This document shows, piece by piece, positions 1 through 5,311 of a stretch of 5,428 nt of DNA. The notes under the pieces were generated by a model. That model made no database searches, was not told the origin of the DNA, and worked only from the letters and a program-made list of their open reading frames with translations. The position numbers and the translations under genes were made by a program. The DNA comes from JBJSXF01 sp046086225 (lineage in GTDB: Bacteria; Actinomycetota; Acidimicrobiia; IMCC26256; PALSA-610), in assembly GCA_046086225.1 (NCBI GenBank), contig JBJSXF010000211.1:1-5428 (forward strand), in the 5' to 3' direction. Within the stretch, counting starts at the first letter, position 1, and every line of letters begins with the position of its first letter.

Positions 1-1040
1 TCGGCCCGGATCGCCGGATCGCACAGTCCCTCCACCCGGTCGGCGAGCGTCGGGCGGGCCATGAGCGCCTTCCACGTCGGGCCGGCGACCGGGGGCACCT
101 GCACGAGCCCCATGAGCGAACCGCTCGGTCGGGTCGTCGCAACCGAGGTGATGCGCCCGACCTGCTCCCGCGTCTCGTTGAGGAAGCGGTCGAAACCCTC
201 GACCACGTGCGGCGCGGTTGCCGGATCGCCACCGACCCCACCGGAGAAGAGCACGTCGCCGCCCCGCTCGGCCATCGCCCGCAGGAGCCGGAACTCGTGC
301 TCGGCCTTGGTCTCGAAGTCGAGCACGGCCTGGAAGATGCCGCCGCCGCCCCGGTTCATCCCGTCGGCGATGGCCAGGTACTCGTCGATGCCCGAGAAGG
401 TGCCCGGCACTTTGCGGCCGTCGGGCACGACGTGCACCAGGATGCGCGAGGTCGAGTAGCCGACCGCACCCCCGGCGACCGACTCCTCGGCGATGGCGGC
501 CATCGCCGCGAGCTCGTCGGACGTCGGCGGATCGTCACCCAGCGCCCGCTCCCCCATGGCGTTGATCCGCACCGCGCAGTGGCCGACCATCCCGACCACG
601 TTGAGGGCCGGGCGCATGGCCTGCACCGCGTCGAGGAACTCGGGGTAACTCTGCCTGTCCCACGCCAGGCCGTCGAGGATCGCGTCGCGGGGGATGTCCT
701 CGACGCTCTCCATCATCTCGGCGAGGTACGGCCGATCCGGCGGCGCGACCGGCGCGAACGTGACCCCGCAGTTGCCGATGAGCGCGGTCGTGACGCCGTG
801 CCACGAGCTCGAGGTCATGTAGGGATCCCACGCGATCTGCGCGTCGAGGTGCGTGTGGAGATCGACGAAGCCGGGAGTGACCGCGAGACCCGTCGCGTCG
901 ATCTCGCGCGCTGCGGTGCGGTCGGCGAGGTCGCCGATCGCCACGATGCGGTCGCCGTCGATCGCCACGTCCGCCCGACGCTCGGGGGCACCGGTGCCGT
1001 CGATGACCGCCCCGTTGCGGATGATCACGTCGTAGGCCAT
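1..1040 (-). CDS. D-aminoacylase-like amidohydrolase, 3' end cut off by window edge
   Basis: This is the first 346 codons of an amidohydrolase related to N-acyl-D-amino-acid deacylases (amidohydrolase family 3, COG3653-like), cytoplasmic zinc-type hydrolases of N-acyl or cyclic amide bonds. Visible motifs are an N-terminal beta-sandwich opening (YDVIIRNGAVIDGTG, residues 3-17), the metal motif HTHLD with H62 and H64, GNCG with the family's metal-binding Cys at C91, GHCAVR at 153-158, and GYSTSRI followed by VPDGRKVPG at about 194-213. The last two resemble a long actinobacterial subfamily rather than classic D-aminoacylase. The two later zinc histidines of classic D-aminoacylase are not apparent: the matching places read GIFQAVLDFE (about 234-243) and SVATTRPSGS (about 299-308). 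The C-terminal portion with the catalytic Asp lies outside the window. The ATG at 1040 is supported by GGAGG six bases upstream and by the family-typical N-terminus. No signal peptide is seen. The family is confident; the substrate is unknown and a D-amino acid amide is only one option. Confidence 0.88.
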   Translation of the reverse strand, partial: MAYDVIIRNGAVIDGTGAPERRADVAIDGDRIVAIGDLADRTAAREIDATGLAVTPGFVDLHTHLDAQIAWDPYMTSSSWHGVTTALIGNCGVTFAPVAPPDRPYLAEMMESVEDIPRDAILDGLAWDRQSYPEFLDAVQAMRPALNVVGMVGHCAVRINAMGERALGDDPPTSDELAAMAAIAEESVAGGAVGYSTSRILVHVVPDGRKVPGTFSGIDEYLAIADGMNRGGGGIFQAVLDFETKAEHEFRLLRAMAERGGDVLFSGGVGGDPATAPHVVEGFDRFLNETREQVGRITSVATTRPSGSLMGLVQVPPVAGPTWKALMARPTLADRVEGLCDPAIRA

Positions 1041-1046
1041 TGTCGT

Positions 1047-1051
1047 CCTCC
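1047..1051 (-). promoter_or_regulatory. Shine-Dalgarno of the amidohydrolase gene
   Basis: GGAGG on the minus strand lies six bases before the ATG at 1040. It is the only textbook ribosome binding site in the window and fixes the start of the amidohydrolase. Confidence 0.75.
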
Positions 1052-1074
1052 GGTCCGCCGATCCGACCGCCGCA

Positions 1075-1105
1075 GTGTGCCACGGAGCCCGGGGCGCCGT
1101 CACAC
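1075..1105. promoter_or_regulatory. Interrupted dyad in the divergent spacer (candidate operator or 5'-UTR hairpin)
   Basis: An imperfect inverted repeat fills the middle of the 86-bp spacer between two divergent genes. GTGTG (1075-1079) pairs with CACAC (1101-1105), ACGG (1082-1085) with CCGT (1097-1100), and GCC (1087-1089) with GGC (1093-1095), around a CGG loop. A CC bulge (1080-1081) and one A-G mismatch (1086/1096) interrupt it, leaving 12 pairs. It ends 21 bases before the DUF4160 start and 34 bases upstream of the amidohydrolase start. It could be a binding site for a regulator of either gene or a leader hairpin. It lacks a T-run, so an intrinsic terminator is unlikely. No convincing -10 or -35 box was found nearby. 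In DNA this GC-rich, part of the pairing could be chance. Confidence 0.4.
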
Positions 1106-1126
1106 CCCGTCCAAACCGTCATGCGG

Positions 1127-1387
1127 ATGCCACGGATCTGCGAGTTCTCCGGAATCGTCATCACGATGCACTGGCTCGACCACCCACCACCCCACTTCCA
1201 CGCGGCGTACGGCGGCGCGTCCGCCACCGTACGCATTGACGACGGTTCGATCCTCGGTGGCGCCCTGCCCCTGTCGGCTCAGCGAGTCGTCACCGCCTGG
1301 GCTACCGCCCGACGCGCCGACCTCACCGCGAACCGGGATCGCGCGATGAGACATGAGCCGATCGCTCCGGTCGCTCCCCTTCGGTAG
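1127..1387 (+). CDS. DUF4160 family small protein
   Basis: The 86-residue product matches the DUF4160 pattern end to end. It starts MPRICEFSGIVITMHW, continues with DHPPPHFHAAYG (about 18-29), the histidine-rich signature of the family, then a beta segment (ATVRIDDGSIL) and a C-terminal helix ending in the family-like basic-proline tail (NRDRAMRHEPIAPVAPLR). The molecular function is not established to my knowledge. The HxxPPHFH cluster looks able to bind metal or act as a catalytic or nucleic-acid contact, but that is inference. I place the start at ATG 1127 because family members begin MPxI. An in-frame ATG two codons earlier (1121) is equally possible, and neither has a clear Shine-Dalgarno. 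DUF2442 follows 11 bases after the stop on the same strand, the usual neighbour of this family, so the two form a probable operon against the prevailing minus-strand direction. A toxin-antitoxin-like role is a guess from size and pairing. Confidence 0.88.
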   Translation: MPRICEFSGIVITMHWLDHPPPHFHAAYGGASATVRIDDGSILGGALPLSAQRVVTAWATARRADLTANRDRAMRHEPIAPVAPLR

Positions 1388-1398
1388 CCTCGGCAACC

Positions 1399-1698
1399 AT
1401 GAGTTCCCCCGCTCGCATCGTGGCTGTCGAGCCCCTCGGCGGATACGTGCTGCGCCTGACCTTCTCCGACGGTCTCGTCCGGGAGCTCGACTTCGATCGA
1501 TCGCTCGTCGGCGGTGTCTTCGAGCCCCTCCGAGCACCTGAGGTCTTCCGTCAGGTCGGCATCGACGCGACCGTCGGCACGATCACGTGGCCGGGTGGCA
1601 TCGATCTCGACCCCGATGTGCTCCACGGTGACCACGAGCCGGCCTCCGGGCCCGCACCCCGCACCGTCCGCGAGTTCCGTAGCCGGATCGCCGGCTGA
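1399..1698 (+). CDS. DUF2442 family small protein
   Basis: The 99-residue product carries the DUF2442 signature: an N-terminal beta-rich half (IVAVEPLGGYVLRLTFSDG, residues 7-25), RELDFDRSLVGGVFEPLRAP (about 28-47), and the hallmark GTITWPGGIDLDPDVLH (about 60-76), matching the family consensus WPnGaDldPdxL. The tail to residue 99 (from about 77) is polar, proline-rich and then basic, and may be flexible. The family is small, soluble and of unproven function; some members are fused to DNA-binding domains, but no helix-turn-helix is visible here. The gene starts 11 bases after DUF4160 and has no obvious Shine-Dalgarno, so translation probably depends on the upstream gene. Its stop faces the stop of the hydrolase gene, 17 bases away. 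If the pair acts as a toxin-antitoxin-like module, the sequence alone does not show which partner would be which. Confidence 0.88.
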   Translation: MSSPARIVAVEPLGGYVLRLTFSDGLVRELDFDRSLVGGVFEPLRAPEVFRQVGIDATVGTITWPGGIDLDPDVLHGDHEPASGPAPRTVREFRSRIAG

Positions 1699-1708
1699 AC
1701 CTTCGGCG

Positions 1709-1725
1709 CGGCGGATCACCCGCCG
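1709..1725. terminator. Possible bidirectional hairpin between convergent genes
   Basis: CGGCGG (1709-1714) and CCGCCG (1720-1725) form a perfect 6-bp GC stem with a 5-nt loop (ATCAC). It lies at the meeting point of the DUF2442 gene and the minus-strand hydrolase gene and overlaps the last codons of the latter. There is no T-run on either side, so it would be a weak or non-canonical terminator at best. Position argues for function; composition argues for chance. Confidence 0.25.
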
Positions 1726-3014
1726 GCGACGAGACCGGTGTCCTCCCCACCCGACTCGGCTTCCAGGGCACGGATGCGATCGGTGAGCCACCCGTGCTCC
1801 CAGAAGCTCTCGCTCCCGCCGTGGTCGAGCAGGTGGGTGTGGGCGGCGAGGAGCACCGGACGCGCTCCGTCGGTCCCGTCCGCGGCCGCCGCTGCTTCGG
1901 CGATGCGGATCGCGAGCACGGCGTCACCGCGTTCGAGGGCAGCCCGGGCCCGGGCGAGCGCGGCGTCCGTCCCGGTGAGCGCGATCAGTTCGGCGAGCGC
2001 GGCATCGGCCGAGTCGGGGTAGAGCTCGGTGGTCGATGCGAACCTGAACCAGCCGACGTAGCTCTCCCAGATCGTGCGCACGGCCCACGCCACCTTGCCG
2101 TAGCCCTGACCGACGCGCAGCTCGGACGGGAGGGCGATCTCCCGCATGAGAGTCCAGACGTCGACCCCGGCGTTGATGCCCTCGAGCGTCTTCGCGTGCA
2201 CGTACTCGGTCGCGTCGTGGATGCGCTCGAGGCTCGCGGCAATGAGCTCGGCGCCCCGGATCGGCTCGTGGCGACCGGTGATGAGCACCTCCGGGCGGAG
2301 CTCCCGCACCATGCGGTTGGTCGCCAGCTGGGGCTCCACGAACCGGTACTTGTCACCCCGAATCGTGTTGAGGTTCGGGAAGTGCGGGAAGAGCGGCCCG
2401 AAGAGGTTGCTCACCAGGGCGATGCGCCGCTCGGGCAGCCAGACGACGAGACAGTCGGTGGTCTCCCCCACCGCGGCGTGCAGCTCGACCGCGAGACCGT
2501 CGAGCTGGAGCGCCAGCGACCGCTCGACGAGCACGTCGGGGGTCGGCTCGGCCTGGGTCATCGGCACGCCCGGGTTCTCCTTGTAGATCCGGCGGGCGTC
2601 GTCACCGATCATCCCGAACCAGATCCCGGCCGTGCGCATGCGCAACGCCCGGATGCGGGCGTCGTCGGCCTGACAGGCCGGGTTGTTCGCCTGGGCGACG
2701 TGCACCGTGCCCGGCTCACGGAAGAGATCGACGCCGCCGAGGTGATCGACGTGCGCCTGGGTCGTGACGATGGTGTGAGTGGGTCCGGGCCGCACTGCGT
2801 CGAACACCCGCTTGTGGTGCGGTGCCTCGTAGCCCATGCCGGTATTCACGACCATGCGCCCCGAGTCGGTGAGCACCAGGTACGCCGCAGTCGTGCCCCC
2901 CGAGCGGTAGATGCCGTCGGCCACCGGGTGCGCCGGATCGTCGTAGGCCGGTCGCAGCAGCTCCCTGCCGGGCCGGGTGTCGATGAGGTCATCGACCTGC
3001 TCCTGGATGCTCAC
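1716..3014 (-). CDS. Alkylsulfatase-like MBL-fold hydrolase with dimerisation domain
   Basis: The 432-residue product is a metallo-beta-lactamase-fold hydrolase followed by an alkylsulfatase dimerisation domain, as in SdsA1/BDS1 enzymes that cleave sulfate from alkyl sulfates. The MBL part covers about residues 30-255, with TTQAHVDHLGG (84-94), GETTD with E184, NLNTIRGD (214-221) and GRHEP with H249. The dimerisation domain (about 262-410) shows IHDATEYVHAKTLEGINAG, LPSEL, GYGKVAWAVR and ESYVGWF. It is shorter than SdsA1 (about 650 residues): the C-terminal SCP2-like domain and any signal peptide are missing, so it should be cytoplasmic. The usual HxHxDH motif reads QAHVDH, with Q86 replacing the first ligand, and the second active-site Glu of alkylsulfatases is not evident around 200-215 (VSNLFGPLFPHFPN). 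Activity may therefore differ from sulfate ester cleavage. Translation starts at GTG 3014, overlapping the sulfotransferase stop as GTGA. Family confident, substrate unknown. Confidence 0.88.
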   Translation of the reverse strand: MSIQEQVDDLIDTRPGRELLRPAYDDPAHPVADGIYRSGGTTAAYLVLTDSGRMVVNTGMGYEAPHHKRVFDAVRPGPTHTIVTTQAHVDHLGGVDLFREPGTVHVAQANNPACQADDARIRALRMRTAGIWFGMIGDDARRIYKENPGVPMTQAEPTPDVLVERSLALQLDGLAVELHAAVGETTDCLVVWLPERRIALVSNLFGPLFPHFPNLNTIRGDKYRFVEPQLATNRMVRELRPEVLITGRHEPIRGAELIAASLERIHDATEYVHAKTLEGINAGVDVWTLMREIALPSELRVGQGYGKVAWAVRTIWESYVGWFRFASTTELYPDSADAALAELIALTGTDAALARARAALERGDAVLAIRIAEAAAAADGTDGARPVLLAAHTHLLDHGGSESFWEHGWLTDRIRALEAESGGEDTGLVAGG

Positions 3015-4264
3015 CGGACCTCGATTCCGACGGCGAACGCGTCGCAGTAGGCCCCGAAGCGGTCACGGACCGCCTCGGGGGTGGTGTGGAAGTCGCCCCG
3101 CAGGTCGTAGACGACCCGGCCGCCCCGCGACCGCGGGTGCGTCGAACGGTACGCGTCGATCTCCGACCGGGCCCGCTCGGTGAGCTCGATTCCGGCCAGC
3201 TCGTAGATCCGGGCGATGGTGCCCGGCTCGTCGTCCATGTACCGGTCGAACGCCACGTCGAGAGTCCGATCGGCGGGCAGCAGAGACCGATCCCGGAGCG
3301 AGGCGTCGACGAGCCGACCGATGCGGTCGGTCCAGTAGTCGCGGTACCACTCGGGCCGGGTCTCCCGGTAGAGGGTGCGGGCCCCATAGCAGTTCATCGT
3401 GACCGTCGATTGCACGACCGCGACCGGGTCGCGGTGCGTCACCACGATCGTGGCGTCGGGGAAAGTCGCCATGAGCGGACCGATCTGCTCGAGGTGCTGG
3501 GGCGACTTGAGCACCCACCGCTCCCGGGGCCGGTACCACTGCAGGATCTGGAGCACGCGCTTCATGTAGGCGTAGTGCGGCGTCTGGTCGTGGGCGAGGT
3601 AGTAGTCGCGCCACCGGGGCGCCCGGCACACCCACTCGTGCGTGTACGAGGAGAAGTCGGGGAGCTGGAGCTCGATCTCCTCGTGCACGTGATCGGGCTC
3701 CATCGGATGCATGGCCGCCACGAACGGCGCCGCCTGCTGCATCACCGACCAGGCCTGGTCGCACCGACTCCAGCGGGGATCGACACCGTCGGCCGGCACC
3801 GCCTCACTCGGATCGGGCACCGGCTCGTACGACTCCCAGAGCGGCAGCGACCGGAAGCGGGAATCGGCAGCGAGGAGGTTGACGAGGTTCGTAGTGCCCG
3901 AACGCGGGAGGCCGATCACGATCACCGGCCGTTCGATCGGCACGGCCAGGATCTCGGGGTGCCGATCCAGCAGCGCCCGGACGCGGAGCCGGTTCGCCGC
4001 GTACCGCACGCAGTCGCCGAAGAGCACCATGCGCCCGATGCCGGTGCGCTCCTCGTCGTCGTTCACCTCGTCGAGCTGCACCGTGAGACGCTCGCGGAAG
4101 TCGTCGGGACCGAAGTCGTCGAGGCCGGTGCGGGCCACCGCCGCCGCGATCACCGCGTCGACCGAGAGGTCGACGGACCGCGACTCGCCGAAGTCGATCG
4201 CCGCGCGCTGGATCCCGTTGAGCTCGGGCCGGGCGAGATCGGTGATGCGAATCGCGCCGCTCAC
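3011..4264 (-). CDS. PAPS-dependent sulfotransferase family protein
   Basis: The 417-residue product belongs to the bacterial Sulfotransfer_3-type family, which moves a sulfuryl group from PAPS to a hydroxyl or amine. The 5'-phosphosulfate loop is VIGLPRSGTTNLVNLL (116-131). The 3'-phosphate site is VVTHRDPVAVVQSTVTM (274-290), with R278 and S286 in the expected places, and WVLKSPQHLEQIGPL (250-264) is the conserved stretch before it. About 110 residues, mostly helical in appearance, precede the loop, a length common in actinobacterial members. No signal peptide or membrane segment is seen, so it is probably cytosolic. The start is GTG 4264, overlapping the dehydrogenase stop as GTGA, with GAGG four bases upstream. 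The reading frame stays open for about 900 more bases upstream, but that part is an arginine-rich shadow of the dehydrogenase gene. The next gene resembles an alkylsulfatase, so the acceptor may be a lipid, sterol or other alcohol; this is inference. Confidence 0.9.
   Translation of the reverse strand: MSGAIRITDLARPELNGIQRAAIDFGESRSVDLSVDAVIAAAVARTGLDDFGPDDFRERLTVQLDEVNDDEERTGIGRMVLFGDCVRYAANRLRVRALLDRHPEILAVPIERPVIVIGLPRSGTTNLVNLLAADSRFRSLPLWESYEPVPDPSEAVPADGVDPRWSRCDQAWSVMQQAAPFVAAMHPMEPDHVHEEIELQLPDFSSYTHEWVCRAPRWRDYYLAHDQTPHYAYMKRVLQILQWYRPRERWVLKSPQHLEQIGPLMATFPDATIVVTHRDPVAVVQSTVTMNCYGARTLYRETRPEWYRDYWTDRIGRLVDASLRDRSLLPADRTLDVAFDRYMDDEPGTIARIYELAGIELTERARSEIDAYRSTHPRSRGGRVVYDLRGDFHTTPEAVRDRFGAYCDAFAVGIEVR
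3019..3022 (-). promoter_or_regulatory. GAGG ribosome-binding element at the GTGA overlap of the hydrolase start
   Basis: GAGG on the minus strand sits four bases before GTG 3014, inside the last codons of the sulfotransferase gene. With the GTGA stop/start overlap it supports the GTG start and translational coupling. The same element at the same spacing occurs at the preceding junction. Confidence 0.5.
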
Positions 4265-5268
4265 GCGTCCTCGCCGACGAGGACCATGACCTTCCCGCAA
4301 TCCTTCGATCCCTCGAGCAGCGCCAGACCCTGCGCGTACTCCTCCAGGGCGACGGTGTGGGTGACGAGGTGCGAGAGGTCGACGCGCTCGAGCAACTCGA
4401 GCGCGTCCTCGAACCGGGGCGGATACTCGAACGAGCCCCGGATCGTGAACTCCTTCATGAGCACGTTCACGTAGTTCGTCGGCACCGGCGCGTAATGGAG
4501 GGCGACCACCGACATGCGCCCGCCCGGGCGACCGTGCTGCAGGATCTCCCCGATCACCCGGTCCGCGCCCGAGGCCTCGATGAACGCATCGGTCGCCGCG
4601 GTCGGGCCGTAGAGAAACGGGACCGATCCGTGGAGGCGTCTCAGCTCCCGCCACACGCCGACCTCGGCCGGATCGAGCGCGTGCGCCGCACCCAACCCGA
4701 GCGCGAGCTCGCGCCGAGGCGCGCTCAGGTCGATCGCCACGATGTCGTCGAGGCCTCGGTCGACGAGCGTTGCGATCGCCATCAAGCCGACCGGGCCGCA
4801 ACCGAAGACGGCCACCTTGTCGCCCGGTGCGACGTCGGCCTGGTTGACGGCCTGCATCCCGACCGCGAGCGGTTCCGTGAGCGCGGCGACGCGCAGGGGC
4901 ATCGCATCGGGAACCCGGAAGAGCCGACGACCCTTCGCCACCTCGCGCACGAGCAGCACCGGGGTGAGGCCCCCCTCGTCGGCGCCGGCTCCGATGCGCG
5001 GCTCGAGCCCGTCGGCCGGGTGGACCACCACGCGGTCGCCGACGACGACGTCGGTGACCTCGGCGCCGACCCAGTCGACGACACCGGCCAGCTCGTGCCC
5101 GAGCGGCATCGGACCGCCGGTGATCCCGCCCATGTGCACGAACGAGACATCGGTGCCGCAGATCCCGCACGCCGCGATGCGCACGAGCGCATCGCGCGGT
5201 CCCGGCTGCGGTTCGGGCACCTCGTCGAGGCGGACGTCGTTCGGACCGTGCACCCGGATCTGCTTCAT
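4261..5268 (-). CDS. Zinc-type medium-chain alcohol dehydrogenase (MDR)
   Basis: The 335-residue product is a medium-chain dehydrogenase/reductase that would interconvert an alcohol and its aldehyde or ketone using a nicotinamide cofactor. The GroES-like N-terminal domain shows ACGICGTD with catalytic-zinc Cys C37, GHELAG with H58 and E59, and E132 in TEPLAVG. The Rossmann domain shows VAVFGCGPVGLMAI (152-165) and a strand ending in D180 (IVAID), which favours NAD over NADP. The structural-zinc lobe with four cysteines is missing: where it is expected, about 84-110, the chain has no Cys (ADGLEPRIGAGADEGG). That resembles threonine/sorbitol dehydrogenase relatives with reduced lobes rather than classic ADH. 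The N-terminus MKQIRVHGPNDVRL fits the family, so ATG 5268 is the likely start although no Shine-Dalgarno precedes it. The gene follows rsfS by 43 bp and overlaps the sulfotransferase gene by 4 bp. The substrate is unknown. Confidence 0.9.
   Translation of the reverse strand: MKQIRVHGPNDVRLDEVPEPQPGPRDALVRIAACGICGTDVSFVHMGGITGGPMPLGHELAGVVDWVGAEVTDVVVGDRVVVHPADGLEPRIGAGADEGGLTPVLLVREVAKGRRLFRVPDAMPLRVAALTEPLAVGMQAVNQADVAPGDKVAVFGCGPVGLMAIATLVDRGLDDIVAIDLSAPRRELALGLGAAHALDPAEVGVWRELRRLHGSVPFLYGPTAATDAFIEASGADRVIGEILQHGRPGGRMSVVALHYAPVPTNYVNVLMKEFTIRGSFEYPPRFEDALELLERVDLSHLVTHTVALEEYAQGLALLEGSKDCGKVMVLVGEDA
4269..4272 (-). promoter_or_regulatory. GAGG ribosome-binding element at the GTGA overlap of the sulfotransferase start
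   Basis: GAGG on the minus strand lies four bases before GTG 4264, within the terminal codons of the dehydrogenase gene. It decides the start of the sulfotransferase, whose frame is otherwise open much further upstream, and points to coupled translation. Confidence 0.55.
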
Positions 5269-5273
5269 CGATT

Positions 5274-5297
5274 CGGCACGCTACGGCACTGCGGCAC
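5274..5297. repeat. Three CGGCAC hexamers upstream of the dehydrogenase start
   Basis: CGGCAC occurs at 5274-5279, 5284-5289 and 5292-5297, read as GTGCCG on the minus strand. Start-to-start spacings are 10 and 8 bases. All three lie in the 43-bp gap between the rsfS stop and the dehydrogenase ATG. They could be contacts for a regulator on one face of the helix, or chance in GC-rich DNA. They take the place where a Shine-Dalgarno would normally be. Confidence 0.35.
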
Positions 5298-5311
5298 GAA
5301 CCGACGCCCGA

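Noticed and set aside
1051..1069. CGGTC/GACCG inverted repeat just upstream of the amidohydrolase Shine-Dalgarno
   Set aside because: Only five pairs around a 9-base spacer, with no extension; expected often by chance in GC-rich DNA.
207..1349. Plus-strand open frame of 380 codons covering the amidohydrolase, the spacer and part of DUF4160
   Set aside because: It crosses two supported genes in other frames, and its product is low-complexity Arg/Asp/His/Pro-rich.
1494..1505. Overlapping CGATCGATCG palindrome inside DUF2442
   Set aside because: It is explained by Asp-Arg-Ser codons of the conserved protein sequence and has no partner site elsewhere in the window.
1279..1791. Minus-strand open frame of 170 codons opposite the DUF4160-DUF2442 pair
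   Set aside because: The plus strand encodes two recognisable families here, while this frame gives no motif.
1794..3050. Long plus-strand open frame (418 codons) opposite the MBL-fold hydrolase
   Set aside because: It is the antisense shadow of a gene with intact family motifs; the composition is Arg/Gly/Val/His-rich and no domain is recognisable.
3086..4474. Long plus-strand open frame (462 codons) opposite the sulfotransferase
   Set aside because: It is antisense to a clear gene, its product is rich in Arg, His, Val and Pro without recognisable motifs, and it is explained by high-GC codon bias.
4265..5170. The sulfotransferase frame stays open far upstream, which could be read as a 719-residue fusion protein
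   Set aside because: The extra part is Arg/Gly/Ala-rich with no motif and lies entirely over the well-supported dehydrogenase gene. The GTG at 4264 with GAGG and the GTGA overlap gives a normal family length.
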